Source of the DNA: an uncultured bacterium
GTDB taxonomy: Bacteria > Cyanobacteriota > Vampirovibrionia > Gastranaerophilales > Gastranaerophilaceae
Length of the DNA stretch: 64,000 bases
Direction: 5' to 3'
NCBI GenBank assembly: GCA_948684385.1
Contig: CAPQCU010000006.1
Coordinates: forward strand, 26,416 to 90,415
Every line of letters begins with the position of its first letter. Positions within the stretch are counted from its first letter, which is position 1. Position numbers and translations under genes: made by a program. The notes below the pieces were generated by a model. It was not told the DNA's origin. It searched no databases and saw only the letters and a program-made list of their open reading frames with translations. Of this stretch, positions 42,822 through 52,043 are shown piece by piece.

Positions 42822-43246
42822 TAAATCTCCAACATGTCTATTCTTCTTGAGTGTCTTCCGCCTTCAAATTCAGTCTTAATCCAGATATCTACAATATCCA
42901 GAGCAAGCCCAGAACCTGTAATTCTTTCTCCCAGACAGAGTATATTTGAGTCGTTATGCATTCTTGTCATTCTTGCAGTAAAAGTATCTGTGCAGTGTGA
43001 AGCTCTGACTCCTTTGAACCTGTTTGCAGCAATTGACATGCCAATACCGGTTCCGCAAACAAGAATGCCTTTGCATCCGGTTTCTAAAACTTTTTTAGCA
43101 ACTTCTTTTGCTACTAAAGGATAGTCACAAGACTCTGTTGAATAGCAGCCTAAATCGCTAACTTCAATACCCTGTTCTTTTAAATGCTCTATTATCTTAT
43201 TTTTAAGGCTGTATCCGCCATGGTCTGAGCCTATTACAATTTGCAT
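42821..43246 (-). CDS. rpiB: Ribose-5-phosphate isomerase B
   Basis: RpiB interconverts ribose-5-phosphate and ribulose-5-phosphate in the pentose phosphate pathway. The 141-residue protein has SDHGGYSLKN at the N terminus, the catalytic-loop CGTGIGMSIAANRFKGVRAS and RMTRMHNDSNILCLG. AAAGGGA precedes the ATG. It heads a minus-strand operon with rsfS, the TPR gene and the Tic20-like gene. Confidence 0.95.
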   Translation of the reverse strand: MQIVIGSDHGGYSLKNKIIEHLKEQGIEVSDLGCYSTESCDYPLVAKEVAKKVLETGCKGILVCGTGIGMSIAANRFKGVRASHCTDTFTARMTRMHNDSNILCLGERITGSGLALDIVDIWIKTEFEGGRHSRRIDMLEI

Positions 43247-43328
43247 AACTTAATTTTCCCTTTGTAACAATTGTAACATTTTTGAAATAATTTATCAATA
43301 ATGAACATTTTTTATATTTAATATAGAT

Positions 43329-44081
43329 ATGTTAGGTCGTATTAATGCTGTAAATACTTCATTCAGAGCGTCAATTACCGATAAAGATATTGACGGTTTC
43401 GAGCATGCTAAACAGCATTTTAGCGATTGTTACCTCATGTCATCGCTTGAAACTCTCTCTCAAACGCAAAATGGCAGAGAAGTTTTAAAAAAACAAATTC
43501 AATATGACGATAAAAATCCAAAGCTTATAAACTGTTATTTATATAACGAAAATGGTATTAAAGAAAAATATACTGTTCCTACAAACGCTGTTGTTGGTAA
43601 GTACGAAAAGCTCTACCGCCTGCAGCCTAATGAAATAATAAGAAGCATGGATATTTCTATCGACCAATATGAGACGAAACATAAATCAAAACCTTTAATT
43701 TCCAGAATAGCTGATACGTTTAATGATTATACTTTTGAAAAGAATATGCCTTCTCATTTTATGAAAGTTTTAACCGGTGTTGAGCCAAGAGTGATTGCAG
43801 AAACTGACTTCAATCTTGATTTAAACAGTTATAGAGCAGAAGTCATGGAACTTTTTGAGCGCATGGACAAAGAAAAAGAACACAGCTTTGTAATCGGAAC
43901 CGGTGTGAAAATGCTTGACGGCAGACACTGGCACGTATATGTTATTCAGGATGTTGACTTGGAAGAAGGTACGATTACCGTAAAAGAGAAACGCGGAAAT
44001 AAGCCGCGCAAGATGAGTATTGATGCAGCTTTGAATACTTTTAAATATATTGTGGGATATTTTAATAGTGATTTGGGGTAA
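43329..44081 (+). CDS. Small calpain-like (papain-fold) putative cysteine peptidase
   Basis: The 250-residue protein has QHFSDCYLMSSLETLSQT (about 29-46), which resembles the catalytic-Cys block of calpain-type peptidases (QGxxGDCWLLAAL). Near the C terminus DGRHWHVYVIQDVDLEEGTI (about 197-215) fits the catalytic-His block, and an Asn (RGNKP) follows. Candidate residues are Cys34 and His200 or His202; the Gln-Cys spacing is one residue shorter than usual. There is no signal peptide; the N terminus reads INAVNTSFRAS, similar to the 641-residue membrane protein. No ribosome site is seen; TAATAT ends four bases before the ATG. The stop lies in a GGGGTAAAT word. Confidence 0.55.
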   Translation: MLGRINAVNTSFRASITDKDIDGFEHAKQHFSDCYLMSSLETLSQTQNGREVLKKQIQYDDKNPKLINCYLYNENGIKEKYTVPTNAVVGKYEKLYRLQPNEIIRSMDISIDQYETKHKSKPLISRIADTFNDYTFEKNMPSHFMKVLTGVEPRVIAETDFNLDLNSYRAEVMELFERMDKEKEHSFVIGTGVKMLDGRHWHVYVIQDVDLEEGTITVKEKRGNKPRKMSIDAALNTFKYIVGYFNSDLG

Positions 44082-44085
44082 ATGT

Positions 44086-45345
44086 TCAAAAAGGGATTTC
44101 GACAATAAAAGTTGAGCCGTTGTTGACTTCGCTCTTTAACGAAATCTTACCCTCATGAAGTTCTACAAGCTCTTTCGTAATTGTCAAACCAAGCCCTGTT
44201 GAACTTTCTTTCTTGGTATAAGCACTATCAAGCTGAACAAATTTAGCAAAAATTTTCCCGTGGTATTTTTCATCTATTCCGATACCGTTGTCATGCACAG
44301 TAATTGTAAACTTTTCATCATCAGCTTTTATAGAAATATCAACTGTATCATTCTCCGGTGAATACTTGATAGCATTGCTTACAAGATTATAAAGTATCTG
44401 CTGGATTTTTTGATAATCTGCAAAAACTTCAAAATCAACTGTCATATCTTTTTTTAACGTAACATTCTTTTTTTGTGCAAGCGGCAATAAAATATTGCAA
44501 ACTTCATCAACCGCTCTGCTTATGAAAAACGCACTTTTTACTATCTTCATTGCGTTTGCTTCAATTTTTGACATATCAAGAATTCCGTTAATCATACCGA
44601 GCAGGTGAGTTGCTGAAACCTTAATATCACTAACATATTCATTCTGTTTATCGTTTAATTTCCCGTAAAGCTGCGTTCCAAGAATATCTGCAAAACCTAA
44701 AATAGAGTTCAGAGGTGTTCTAAGTTCGTGTGAAATATTAGCAAGAAACTCATTTTTAACTCTGTCAGCTTCCAGAATTTTCTCGTTCTGTTCTTTAATC
44801 GTTTTATAAGCCTGATTTTTTTCTAAAATCCCGTCTTTAAGCGCTTTTAACTGAAGCTTAAATACATTTGAAAGCTCTAAATCTTTAAGTACATAAGAAA
44901 GCACTGATGCTGCTGCATTTAGTGCGTCTAAATCAGCGTTTGTATAAAAATTCTCTTCGCGTTTTGAAAGTACAATTATTCCGAAAACTGTAGATTTAAT
45001 AGAAATTTTTGAAACCAGATAAGATTTTTGCCTGCTTCCTTTTAGCTCAATTGTATTTACAAACTCTGTATCATCCGTTAAAACTTTTCCATCTTTAGCG
45101 AATACAAACTCTTTAACATCTTTAGGCATTGCAAATGTTTTTTCTAATTCGTAATTTGCATGATTTTTGTAAGTATACTTGAGCTGCAAGCTATCCGGAT
45201 TAACAAAATAAATAAACCCTTCATCAAAGACAAGCATTTTTTCAAGCTTTCTGAAAATATTCACACCCGTATTTGAGCTGTTTAAGTTGATTTCAAACAG
45301 CGATGGAACAAGTTTTAAGATTTTTTCAGGTGTCAAAAGTGCCAT
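44086..45345 (-). CDS. Sensor histidine kinase
   Basis: The 419-residue kinase has no membrane helix. The N-terminal 180 residues look like a GAF-type sensor, followed by a short coiled coil, a HisKA domain with the phosphorylated His in ISHELRTPLNSILGF (about 204), and an HATPase domain: N box LYNLVSNAIKYSP, G1 DNGIGIDEKYHGK, G2 GLGLTITKELVELHEG. A cytosolic signal is likely. No response regulator is encoded nearby. The ATG lies 12 bases after the SNF2 stop, with GGGGA close to it, so it belongs to the gpmI-SNF2 operon. Confidence 0.92.
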   Translation of the reverse strand: MALLTPEKILKLVPSLFEINLNSSNTGVNIFRKLEKMLVFDEGFIYFVNPDSLQLKYTYKNHANYELEKTFAMPKDVKEFVFAKDGKVLTDDTEFVNTIELKGSRQKSYLVSKISIKSTVFGIIVLSKREENFYTNADLDALNAAASVLSYVLKDLELSNVFKLQLKALKDGILEKNQAYKTIKEQNEKILEADRVKNEFLANISHELRTPLNSILGFADILGTQLYGKLNDKQNEYVSDIKVSATHLLGMINGILDMSKIEANAMKIVKSAFFISRAVDEVCNILLPLAQKKNVTLKKDMTVDFEVFADYQKIQQILYNLVSNAIKYSPENDTVDISIKADDEKFTITVHDNGIGIDEKYHGKIFAKFVQLDSAYTKKESSTGLGLTITKELVELHEGKISLKSEVNNGSTFIVEIPF

Positions 45346-45357
45346 ACTTCCCCTTAA

Positions 45358-48357
45358 TTATATGCCTGATAAAGAAAAGATATCGTAAATTTCCTGATCA
45401 GAAAGCTCGGTTATAATTTTTTCGCCCTCATAAACCGCTAAATCCGCAAGTTCTTTTTTGGATTTTAACATTTCATCAATTTTTTCTTCAAACGTACCGA
45501 GCGTAATCATTCTATGCACCATTACGTTTTTATCCTGACCGATACGATAAGTTCTGTCAGTTGCCTGGTCTTCCACTGCAGGGTTCCACCATAAGTCATA
45601 ATGAATTACGTTTGTTGCACTGGTTAAGTTCAAACCGGTTCCGCCGGCTTTTAATGATAAAATCATAATTTTGCGCTCATCATTATTCTGGAAATCTTCA
45701 ATCAATTTTTCTCTTTGAGGAACTGTTAATGAACCGTGGAAAAACGAAGGCTCTGAACCGCATTCTTCATAAAGAATTTTAGTAAGCAAATCACCCATTT
45801 CTTTATATTGAGTAAAAATAAGCGTCTTTTCATTGTTATCAATAATACTTTGAACAAGAGAAACACACTTTTCAGCTTTACCGGAAAGCTCTTTTGAAGT
45901 CTCACCGCTTTTTAGGAACTGATAAGGGTGGTTACAAATTTGTTTAAGCGCAGTAATAAGCTTAAAGATATTACCTCTTCTGTTAACCCCTGTAAATCCG
46001 CTGATTTTAGCCATCATTTCATCTAAAGTTTTTTCGTACAATATGGCTTGAGATTTAGCAAGATAACAGTAATCGTTCATAACCATTTTATCCGGTAAGT
46101 CCGAAATTACGTGCTTATCAGTCTTTAAACGTCTTAGAACGAACGGAGAAACAGAAAGCTTTAGCTTTGAAGCTCTCGATTTTTCTTTAAACCGTTCAAT
46201 TGGCACAGCGTAACTCTTCTGGAATTCTTTCAATGAGCCAAGATAGCCTTTGTTAATGAAGTCAAAAATACTCCAGAGCTCTGTCAGTCTGTTTTCAACC
46301 GGTGTACCTGTCATTGCAATTTTGATATCGGATTTTAAGGATTTAATCGCAAGAGTTTGCGCTGTATCAGGGTTTTTAATGTTTTGTGCTTCATCAATAA
46401 CAACCATGCCCCAGCTGTTTTTCTTCATTTCTTCGACATCAATTCTCATAATAGCGTAAGTTGTAAGAATTACATCACATTTTGTATCAAGCTGTCTGTC
46501 AATTCCGTGATAAGTAGATACTTTCAAAGACGGAGCAAACATTTGAAGCTCTTTCATCCAGTTACCCATCAATGTTGTAGGACAAACTACAAGTACAGGA
46601 TTTTTAAGCTTCTTCTCTTCTTTCAGTTTAAGTATTACACTTATAACCTGAATAGTTTTACCAAGCCCCATATCGTCTGCCATACAGCAGCCAAAACCTT
46701 TTGAAATATTTGTCCAGAGCCATTTTAAACCTGTCATTTGATAAGCTCTTAAGTCGCCTTTTAAAGTTTCAGGCTGTGTAACTTCAACAGGTTTTGCAAA
46801 ATCTTTGATAACATTTGCGTAAGCTTCATCATAGTTAAAGTCGTAATTCTGTAATTGACCTGACATAGAAGCGTGTATAAGCTCAAGCCTTGTCATTTTC
46901 TTGTGATTAGCATTTTTAATCTGCTCTACAAGTTTCTGACCTTCAGCTTTATCAACTAAAATGTACTTGCCGTTGTACTGAATTAAACCGTTGCTTCCGT
47001 CAACAAGCTTGTTAAATTCTTCCAGCGAAATTTTTTCGTCGCCTAAAGCTATTTCGTAAGAAAATTCTAAAATGTCGTCTAATGAGATTGCACTGCTTGA
47101 AACGGTATTAAAGATATCCATCAAATCATCAGAACGTGAAGCTTTGACTTTTGCGTTAATCGAAGCTCTAGGAACAATAATATTAGTAAGTTCTTCCGGA
47201 AGTATGACCTCTATTTGAGCCTTCTGTAAATAATAAGCAGTCTGAGCTATTATTTTATAAACTTCATTTAAATTCAATGTCAAAGCGAGTTTATCCTCGT
47301 TTTCAAACAAAGTTTCAAGCTCAGGCATATATCTTACTGCATAATTAAGCTGCTTTTCGATAATTTTTCCGATGTCTTCAGTATCTAAATCCCATATCGT
47401 ATCTTTTTCATATACGTCATCCAGTAGAATTGTTTCATTAGTCTTGCGGTTTTTGATATGAATTTTCAACTCAAACATATCATCACTGACTTTATTAACA
47501 ACAAAGAAAGGTATTAAATCATACTTGCCGAGATAAAGCTCATCAAACCACTGTGCAATGTTTTCAGCGACATCTTTGCCTTTTAACAAACAGCGCTGCT
47601 CAAGGTCTTTGACCATGTAATGACCGGATTTGATATCTTTAAATCGGTAAGCCTTGATACCTAAAAACTTGTATACTAAATAATTTAAGTATTCTCTTGT
47701 AAATCTTTCTACAAAGTTTTTCGGTTTGTCACCTTTTATAAAAAGGTTTTCAGGCAGATTTCTTTCCAGCTCGTTAATAATTTTTGCAGACTCTTTATTT
47801 GAAATAATCGGCTCATACACAATACGGAAACACCCGCCAGACGGGCCTTCTTTTTTATGCACGGCAGGAATAAAGTATAATTTTTCAATAAGCTTCATTA
47901 CAAAGTGCGTAAGCTTATTAAAGTAAGCAAAACTTTGAGTAAGCGAAGAAAAATCAACGATTTCGCCAAAACCGCCGAAGTAGTCTAAAACCAAATCAAG
48001 TGGCATTACGTAGCCGACCTGTCCGTTAACTTCTTTTGAAGTAAAACGGAACATTGAACCTTTAGATTTTAAATAAAATTGAAAATTATTAGTAGGAGTT
48101 ACAAAGAAAGAAAGCTTCGGATTTTCCGCAGTTCCATCGTTTATAAGGTAGAAATCAGTGTTTCTGACAGGTGAGTTCGGGGATAAAAATATCCCCTCAA
48201 ACTCGTCCTCTACTAATTGATATATTAAGCTTAGAGTGTATCTGAAATCTTTGTTCTTAAACCCTTCCGGATTTTCGCTGAGATTAAAGAAAAACTCGTC
48301 TACATTATTTTTTTTCAATGATAAATTTATGTCTATAGGTTTAACGTTTTCGGTCAT
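45358..48357 (-). CDS. SNF2-family DNA helicase/translocase
   Basis: The 999-residue protein has an N-terminal region of about 520 residues typical of bacterial SNF2 proteins, then the two RecA-like lobes. Motif I is DDMGLGKTIQVISVI (about 560), motif II is DEAQ in VVIDEAQNIKNPDTA, then TGTPVENRLTELWSIFD, and in lobe two SLKAGGTGLNLTSA and DRTYRIGQDKNVMVH. Such ATPases move along DNA and remodel protein complexes; bacterial members are linked to RNA polymerase recycling or defence. Here there is no nuclease or methylase nearby. It starts nine bases after the gpmI stop. Confidence 0.93.
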   Translation of the reverse strand: MTENVKPIDINLSLKKNNVDEFFFNLSENPEGFKNKDFRYTLSLIYQLVEDEFEGIFLSPNSPVRNTDFYLINDGTAENPKLSFFVTPTNNFQFYLKSKGSMFRFTSKEVNGQVGYVMPLDLVLDYFGGFGEIVDFSSLTQSFAYFNKLTHFVMKLIEKLYFIPAVHKKEGPSGGCFRIVYEPIISNKESAKIINELERNLPENLFIKGDKPKNFVERFTREYLNYLVYKFLGIKAYRFKDIKSGHYMVKDLEQRCLLKGKDVAENIAQWFDELYLGKYDLIPFFVVNKVSDDMFELKIHIKNRKTNETILLDDVYEKDTIWDLDTEDIGKIIEKQLNYAVRYMPELETLFENEDKLALTLNLNEVYKIIAQTAYYLQKAQIEVILPEELTNIIVPRASINAKVKASRSDDLMDIFNTVSSSAISLDDILEFSYEIALGDEKISLEEFNKLVDGSNGLIQYNGKYILVDKAEGQKLVEQIKNANHKKMTRLELIHASMSGQLQNYDFNYDEAYANVIKDFAKPVEVTQPETLKGDLRAYQMTGLKWLWTNISKGFGCCMADDMGLGKTIQVISVILKLKEEKKLKNPVLVVCPTTLMGNWMKELQMFAPSLKVSTYHGIDRQLDTKCDVILTTYAIMRIDVEEMKKNSWGMVVIDEAQNIKNPDTAQTLAIKSLKSDIKIAMTGTPVENRLTELWSIFDFINKGYLGSLKEFQKSYAVPIERFKEKSRASKLKLSVSPFVLRRLKTDKHVISDLPDKMVMNDYCYLAKSQAILYEKTLDEMMAKISGFTGVNRRGNIFKLITALKQICNHPYQFLKSGETSKELSGKAEKCVSLVQSIIDNNEKTLIFTQYKEMGDLLTKILYEECGSEPSFFHGSLTVPQREKLIEDFQNNDERKIMILSLKAGGTGLNLTSATNVIHYDLWWNPAVEDQATDRTYRIGQDKNVMVHRMITLGTFEEKIDEMLKSKKELADLAVYEGEKIITELSDQEIYDIFSLSGI

Positions 48358-48366
48358 AGGTCTCTC

Positions 48367-49905
48367 TTATTTAATCAAACTGTCGCAATCCATTTCTGCA
48401 GGCTTTTGAATGCCCATTAGCTCAAGAATTGTAGGAGCAACATTGCATAAAGCCCCGTTTTCTTTCAGCTCAATAGCTTTAGGTGCGTTGATAATAACAA
48501 GCGGAACTTCGTTTGTAGTGTGTGCAGTCTGAGGCTTGCCTGTTTTTTCATCAACCATTGTTTCTGCGTTACCGTGGTCTGCGGTAAGAACCATTGTAAC
48601 TCCCGCTTCTTTACATTTTGCAGCGATTTTACCTACACATTCGTCAACAACTTTACAAGCTTTAGTTGCAGCTTCAATAACACCGGTGTGACCTACCATG
48701 TCAGGGTTTGCAAAGTTAACAAGAATAAATCCGTAATCTTTATTACCAATCGCTTCAAGAACATTTTCGCAAACTTCCGGAGCGCTCATTTCTGGCTGTA
48801 AATCATAAGTTGCAACTTTTGGAGAAGCAACAAGCTTTCTTGTTTCGTGAGGCTGCGGTTCATCAATTCCGCCGTTGAAGAAGAATGTAACGTGAGCGTA
48901 TTTTTCAGTTTCTGCTGTCCTGAACTGGTTTACTCCGTTTGCTTCCAAAACATCGCCTAAAATATTAACAAGCTGTGTTTTAGGGAATGCAACAGGGAAA
49001 GTAAACGTTGCTTCGTAGCTTGTCATTGTGCAGTAATAAATATTCTTAAGAACTTTTTTGCGTTCAAAACCGTCAAAGTCTGCAAAATTAATAGCTTTGG
49101 TTATTTCACGTGCTCTGTCCGGTCTGTAATTAAAGAATATAATTGCATCATTGTCATGAATTCTGCTTGCTTCAACTTCTTCTTTAGTACCGATTGCAGC
49201 AGGAAGAACAAACTCGTCTGTCGCACCGTTTTCGTAAGACTTTTTAACAGCTTCAATTGCAGAAGAAGCGTGTTCGCCTTCACCGAATAATAAGCAGTTG
49301 TAACCTTTTTCAACTCTATCCCAGCGGTTGTCTCTGTCCATTATGTAGTAACGTCCGATAACGGTTGCAACAGGGGGAAGATTATATTTTTTAAGTTCAT
49401 CTTCTACTGTTTGTAAGTAAGTGCAAGCACTTGCAGGAGGAGTGTCACGTCCGTCAAGGAAAGCGTGAACATAAACTTTTTTAAGCCCTTTATCAGCAGC
49501 AAGCTTGATTAAAGCAAGAACGTGGTCTAAAGATGAGTGAACACCGCCTGTTGAGACAAGCCCATAAATATGAAGAGCAGAGTCATTTTTCTTAGCATGC
49601 TCGATTGCTTCTAAGAATTTTTCGTTTTCAAAGAAAGAACCGTCTTTAATTGCGCGGTTAATTTTTGATAAATCCTGATAAACAACGCGTCCTGCACCGA
49701 GGTTAAGGTGTCCGACTTCGCTGTTACCCATTTGTCCTTCCGGAAGTCCTACGAATTCACCATCAGCATGAATAGCGGTTGACGGGTTATTTTTTATTAA
49801 CTCGGGTACATTCACAGGATGTGAAAGCTTTGTCGCATCATATTTTTCAGAGCCGGTAGAAATTCCCCAGCCGTCCATAATACATAACAGTACTCTGTTT
49901 GTCAT
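48367..49905 (-). CDS. gpmI: 2,3-bisphosphoglycerate-independent phosphoglycerate mutase
   Basis: GpmI interconverts 3- and 2-phosphoglycerate in glycolysis using two metal ions. The 512-residue protein has the alkaline-phosphatase-type start LLCIMDGWGIS, the phosphoserine Ser62 in GNSEVGHLN, and metal sites in NFANPDMVGHTG and TADHGNAE. GAGGAG lies nine bases before the ATG. It is the first gene of an unusual operon with an SNF2 helicase and a histidine kinase. Confidence 0.97.
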   Translation of the reverse strand: MTNRVLLCIMDGWGISTGSEKYDATKLSHPVNVPELIKNNPSTAIHADGEFVGLPEGQMGNSEVGHLNLGAGRVVYQDLSKINRAIKDGSFFENEKFLEAIEHAKKNDSALHIYGLVSTGGVHSSLDHVLALIKLAADKGLKKVYVHAFLDGRDTPPASACTYLQTVEDELKKYNLPPVATVIGRYYIMDRDNRWDRVEKGYNCLLFGEGEHASSAIEAVKKSYENGATDEFVLPAAIGTKEEVEASRIHDNDAIIFFNYRPDRAREITKAINFADFDGFERKKVLKNIYYCTMTSYEATFTFPVAFPKTQLVNILGDVLEANGVNQFRTAETEKYAHVTFFFNGGIDEPQPHETRKLVASPKVATYDLQPEMSAPEVCENVLEAIGNKDYGFILVNFANPDMVGHTGVIEAATKACKVVDECVGKIAAKCKEAGVTMVLTADHGNAETMVDEKTGKPQTAHTTNEVPLVIINAPKAIELKENGALCNVAPTILELMGIQKPAEMDCDSLIK

Positions 49906-50012
49906 ATTTAATATCTCCTCTTAAAGTCATTATAACTTGTATATTCTATGACAAACAGGTGGGAATGTAAATACAGCTATTTTCTCTGATTATTAACTTT
50001 TGTAAAGAAAAA

Positions 50013-50041
50013 TTTGCACGCTACAATTCAGTCAGTATAAT
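50013..50041 (+). promoter_or_regulatory. Predicted promoter for the coiled-coil gene
   Basis: TTTGCA (50013-50018) and a perfect TATAAT (50036-50041) are separated by 17 bases. Transcripts would carry a leader of about 155 bases before the ATG at 50204. A TTTGTAAA word lies just upstream. Otherwise the 298-base gap 49906-50203 shows no gene or clear hairpin. Confidence 0.6.
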
Positions 50042-50203
50042 GGTTTTAGTATTTTAAACATAAAATGTTCAAAAAAATATAGCCTTAATATAGCAATTTT
50101 TATTTCGTTTGTGTGTTTAGATATATAAGAACGTAAAGATGTATAGATTTATGGGATTACGTAGAAAATAAAAGTAAGTTGTAAAATATAGGAGTAATTA
50201 GTT

Positions 50204-51925
50204 ATGTCAGATGAATTAATGATTCAACCACAAAGGGTAAGTACAACACCTTATTTATTAGGTGGTGCAGCTCTTGGTGCGGCAGCAGGTTACGGAGCAT
50301 CAGCTTTGTACAAGAAGGGCGGAGAAGCAAAATCTTATGAAGAGCTTATTCAAAAAGCTAACGAAAATGACAAAGTTGAGTTGACTTCAAAGAAAGAAGC
50401 TTTAGAAAAAGCAGAAAAAGAATTAGCAGAAGCAGGCAAAGCCGTTTATGACGGTAATGAAAAGAAGGTTTTAGATGATGCAATTAAAGCCAGAGATGCT
50501 GAACTTGCTAAATTGACTGAATCTAAGACAAGTGTAATTAAAAAAGGCGGAGATATCCTTCCTTATGATGCAAACTGGTCAATGACAGACAAACAAAGAA
50601 ATGATTATCAGCGTTTGTTTGCAGATTATGAAGCTGCAAAAGCAAACTTAGAAGCGAGTGCAAAATACCAAGATTTAAGTGATGCTGTTTCCAGACGCAG
50701 ATTGTCAATTACGGATGCTTTAGATGAAGTCATTGTTGATGCGAATAATGAAATCAAGCCAAAAAGCAAACGCAGAAAAGATATTAAATCATTAGATGAA
50801 TATTTATCAAGCAACCACGGTAAATCTGCTATTGAAGATGCAATAACAAAACACAAAATTGCAAGATTAACTGATGGTGAAATCATTAAACTTGGCGGCG
50901 GTGAAAGAGCTCTTGTTGATACAAAACCGGCTGTAGTAGGTCCTGGTTATAAATATATGCCGGTTACTATGAAAGATGGCTCAACCAAATATGCTAAAGT
51001 TCAAACTACTAAATTGGTCGGCAGAACAGAATATCAAAAATTAATGGAACAACGTACTGATGAAGTAGCTGAAAAAATTTCTAACTCATTCAAAACATAC
51101 GTAGAAACTTTAGGTAAAAAGGATAAATTAGCTGAAACTATGAAAATTGACAAAGGACTTTTAAGAAACCTTGGTGTTAAAAGACCGGATGTTGATACAG
51201 CATTCTTAGAAGATTTAAAAGCTAATGTTAAAACTTTTGAAGCAGATCTAAAAGCAATTGACGGTGCAAAATTAGTTAAAACCGGCGGAACCTGGAAGTA
51301 CGATGCTGCAGTTGAGGATGTATTAAACAGATGTAATGTAGATACTCCGGAAGAAGCTAAGAAAATCTTAGATGCAAAACTTGGTATCGGTCGTAAATAT
51401 GCTGCAGAAGAAAAAGCGCTTCAAGAAACAATTGACGGAATAATTGAAAAAGATCAAACTTTATCAAAATTACAAAATCAATTTGAAAAAGTAAAAAGAA
51501 GTGACAAAGACTTAAATAAAATTGTTAGCCAAATTAAAGGTCAGTTCAAAAAATATTTAGGTGGAGAAACTTCTACAGTAACTACAGCAGGTTTAACAGA
51601 AGCTCAGGCTATGGAAAAAGACAGCTACAAAAAATTGGCTGAAGCTGTTGAAAAAGCACAAGCAGCTTATGATAAAGTAGCGACAGAAAAAGGCAAAGTT
51701 AACGAAGGTGCTAAAAAAGCTGCTGAAGAAACTGTTGCTAAAGCTAAAGGTGAATTAGACAAACTGGTTTCTGACCTTGGCGGAAAAATCGGCGGTATGA
51801 GCGGTAAAACAAAAGCTATGATTGCAGCTGGTACAGCTATCGTAGGTGGTATTATCGGTTCAAGCATTGCAAGCTCTAAGAATAAAAAAGCTGAACAAGC
51901 TTTTGAACAACAAATCATCGCTTAA
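50204..51925 (+). CDS. Coiled-coil protein with glycine-rich hydrophobic ends
   Basis: Not recognised. The 573-residue protein is Lys/Glu/Ala-rich and mostly helical, with predicted coiled coils around 40-100 and 395-530. Each end has a Gly/Ala hydrophobic segment: YLLGGAALGAAAGYGASALY (about 18-37) and MIAAGTAIVGGIIGSSIASS (about 540-559). A central part around 220-270 has GGGERALVDTKP and Tyr-rich strands. The two hydrophobic ends could place both termini in the membrane with the coiled coil between, which is inference. AGGAG precedes the ATG, a good promoter lies upstream and a terminator follows, so this is a well-expressed single gene. Confidence 0.7.
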   Translation: MSDELMIQPQRVSTTPYLLGGAALGAAAGYGASALYKKGGEAKSYEELIQKANENDKVELTSKKEALEKAEKELAEAGKAVYDGNEKKVLDDAIKARDAELAKLTESKTSVIKKGGDILPYDANWSMTDKQRNDYQRLFADYEAAKANLEASAKYQDLSDAVSRRRLSITDALDEVIVDANNEIKPKSKRRKDIKSLDEYLSSNHGKSAIEDAITKHKIARLTDGEIIKLGGGERALVDTKPAVVGPGYKYMPVTMKDGSTKYAKVQTTKLVGRTEYQKLMEQRTDEVAEKISNSFKTYVETLGKKDKLAETMKIDKGLLRNLGVKRPDVDTAFLEDLKANVKTFEADLKAIDGAKLVKTGGTWKYDAAVEDVLNRCNVDTPEEAKKILDAKLGIGRKYAAEEKALQETIDGIIEKDQTLSKLQNQFEKVKRSDKDLNKIVSQIKGQFKKYLGGETSTVTTAGLTEAQAMEKDSYKKLAEAVEKAQAAYDKVATEKGKVNEGAKKAAEETVAKAKGELDKLVSDLGGKIGGMSGKTKAMIAAGTAIVGGIIGSSIASSKNKKAEQAFEQQIIA

Positions 51926-51966
51926 GGATTAAGCAAACTAACGAAACATATTTTACAAACAAGAAT

Positions 51967-52001
51967 AAAACCGGTTGATTAATTTAACCGGTTTTATTTT
52001 T
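51967..52001 (+). terminator. Terminator after the coiled-coil gene
   Basis: AAAACCGGTT (51967-51976) pairs with AACCGGTTTT (51986-51995) around a nine-base loop, followed by ATTTTTA. Confidence 0.85.
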
Positions 52002-52043
52002 ATGTTATGCTAATATCACGAGTCGTATCAGCCGGAGAGAAAA

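Noticed and set aside
46357..46704. 115-codon plus-strand frame inside the SNF2 gene
   Set aside because: Antisense to conserved helicase motifs; no start signals and no recognisable domain.
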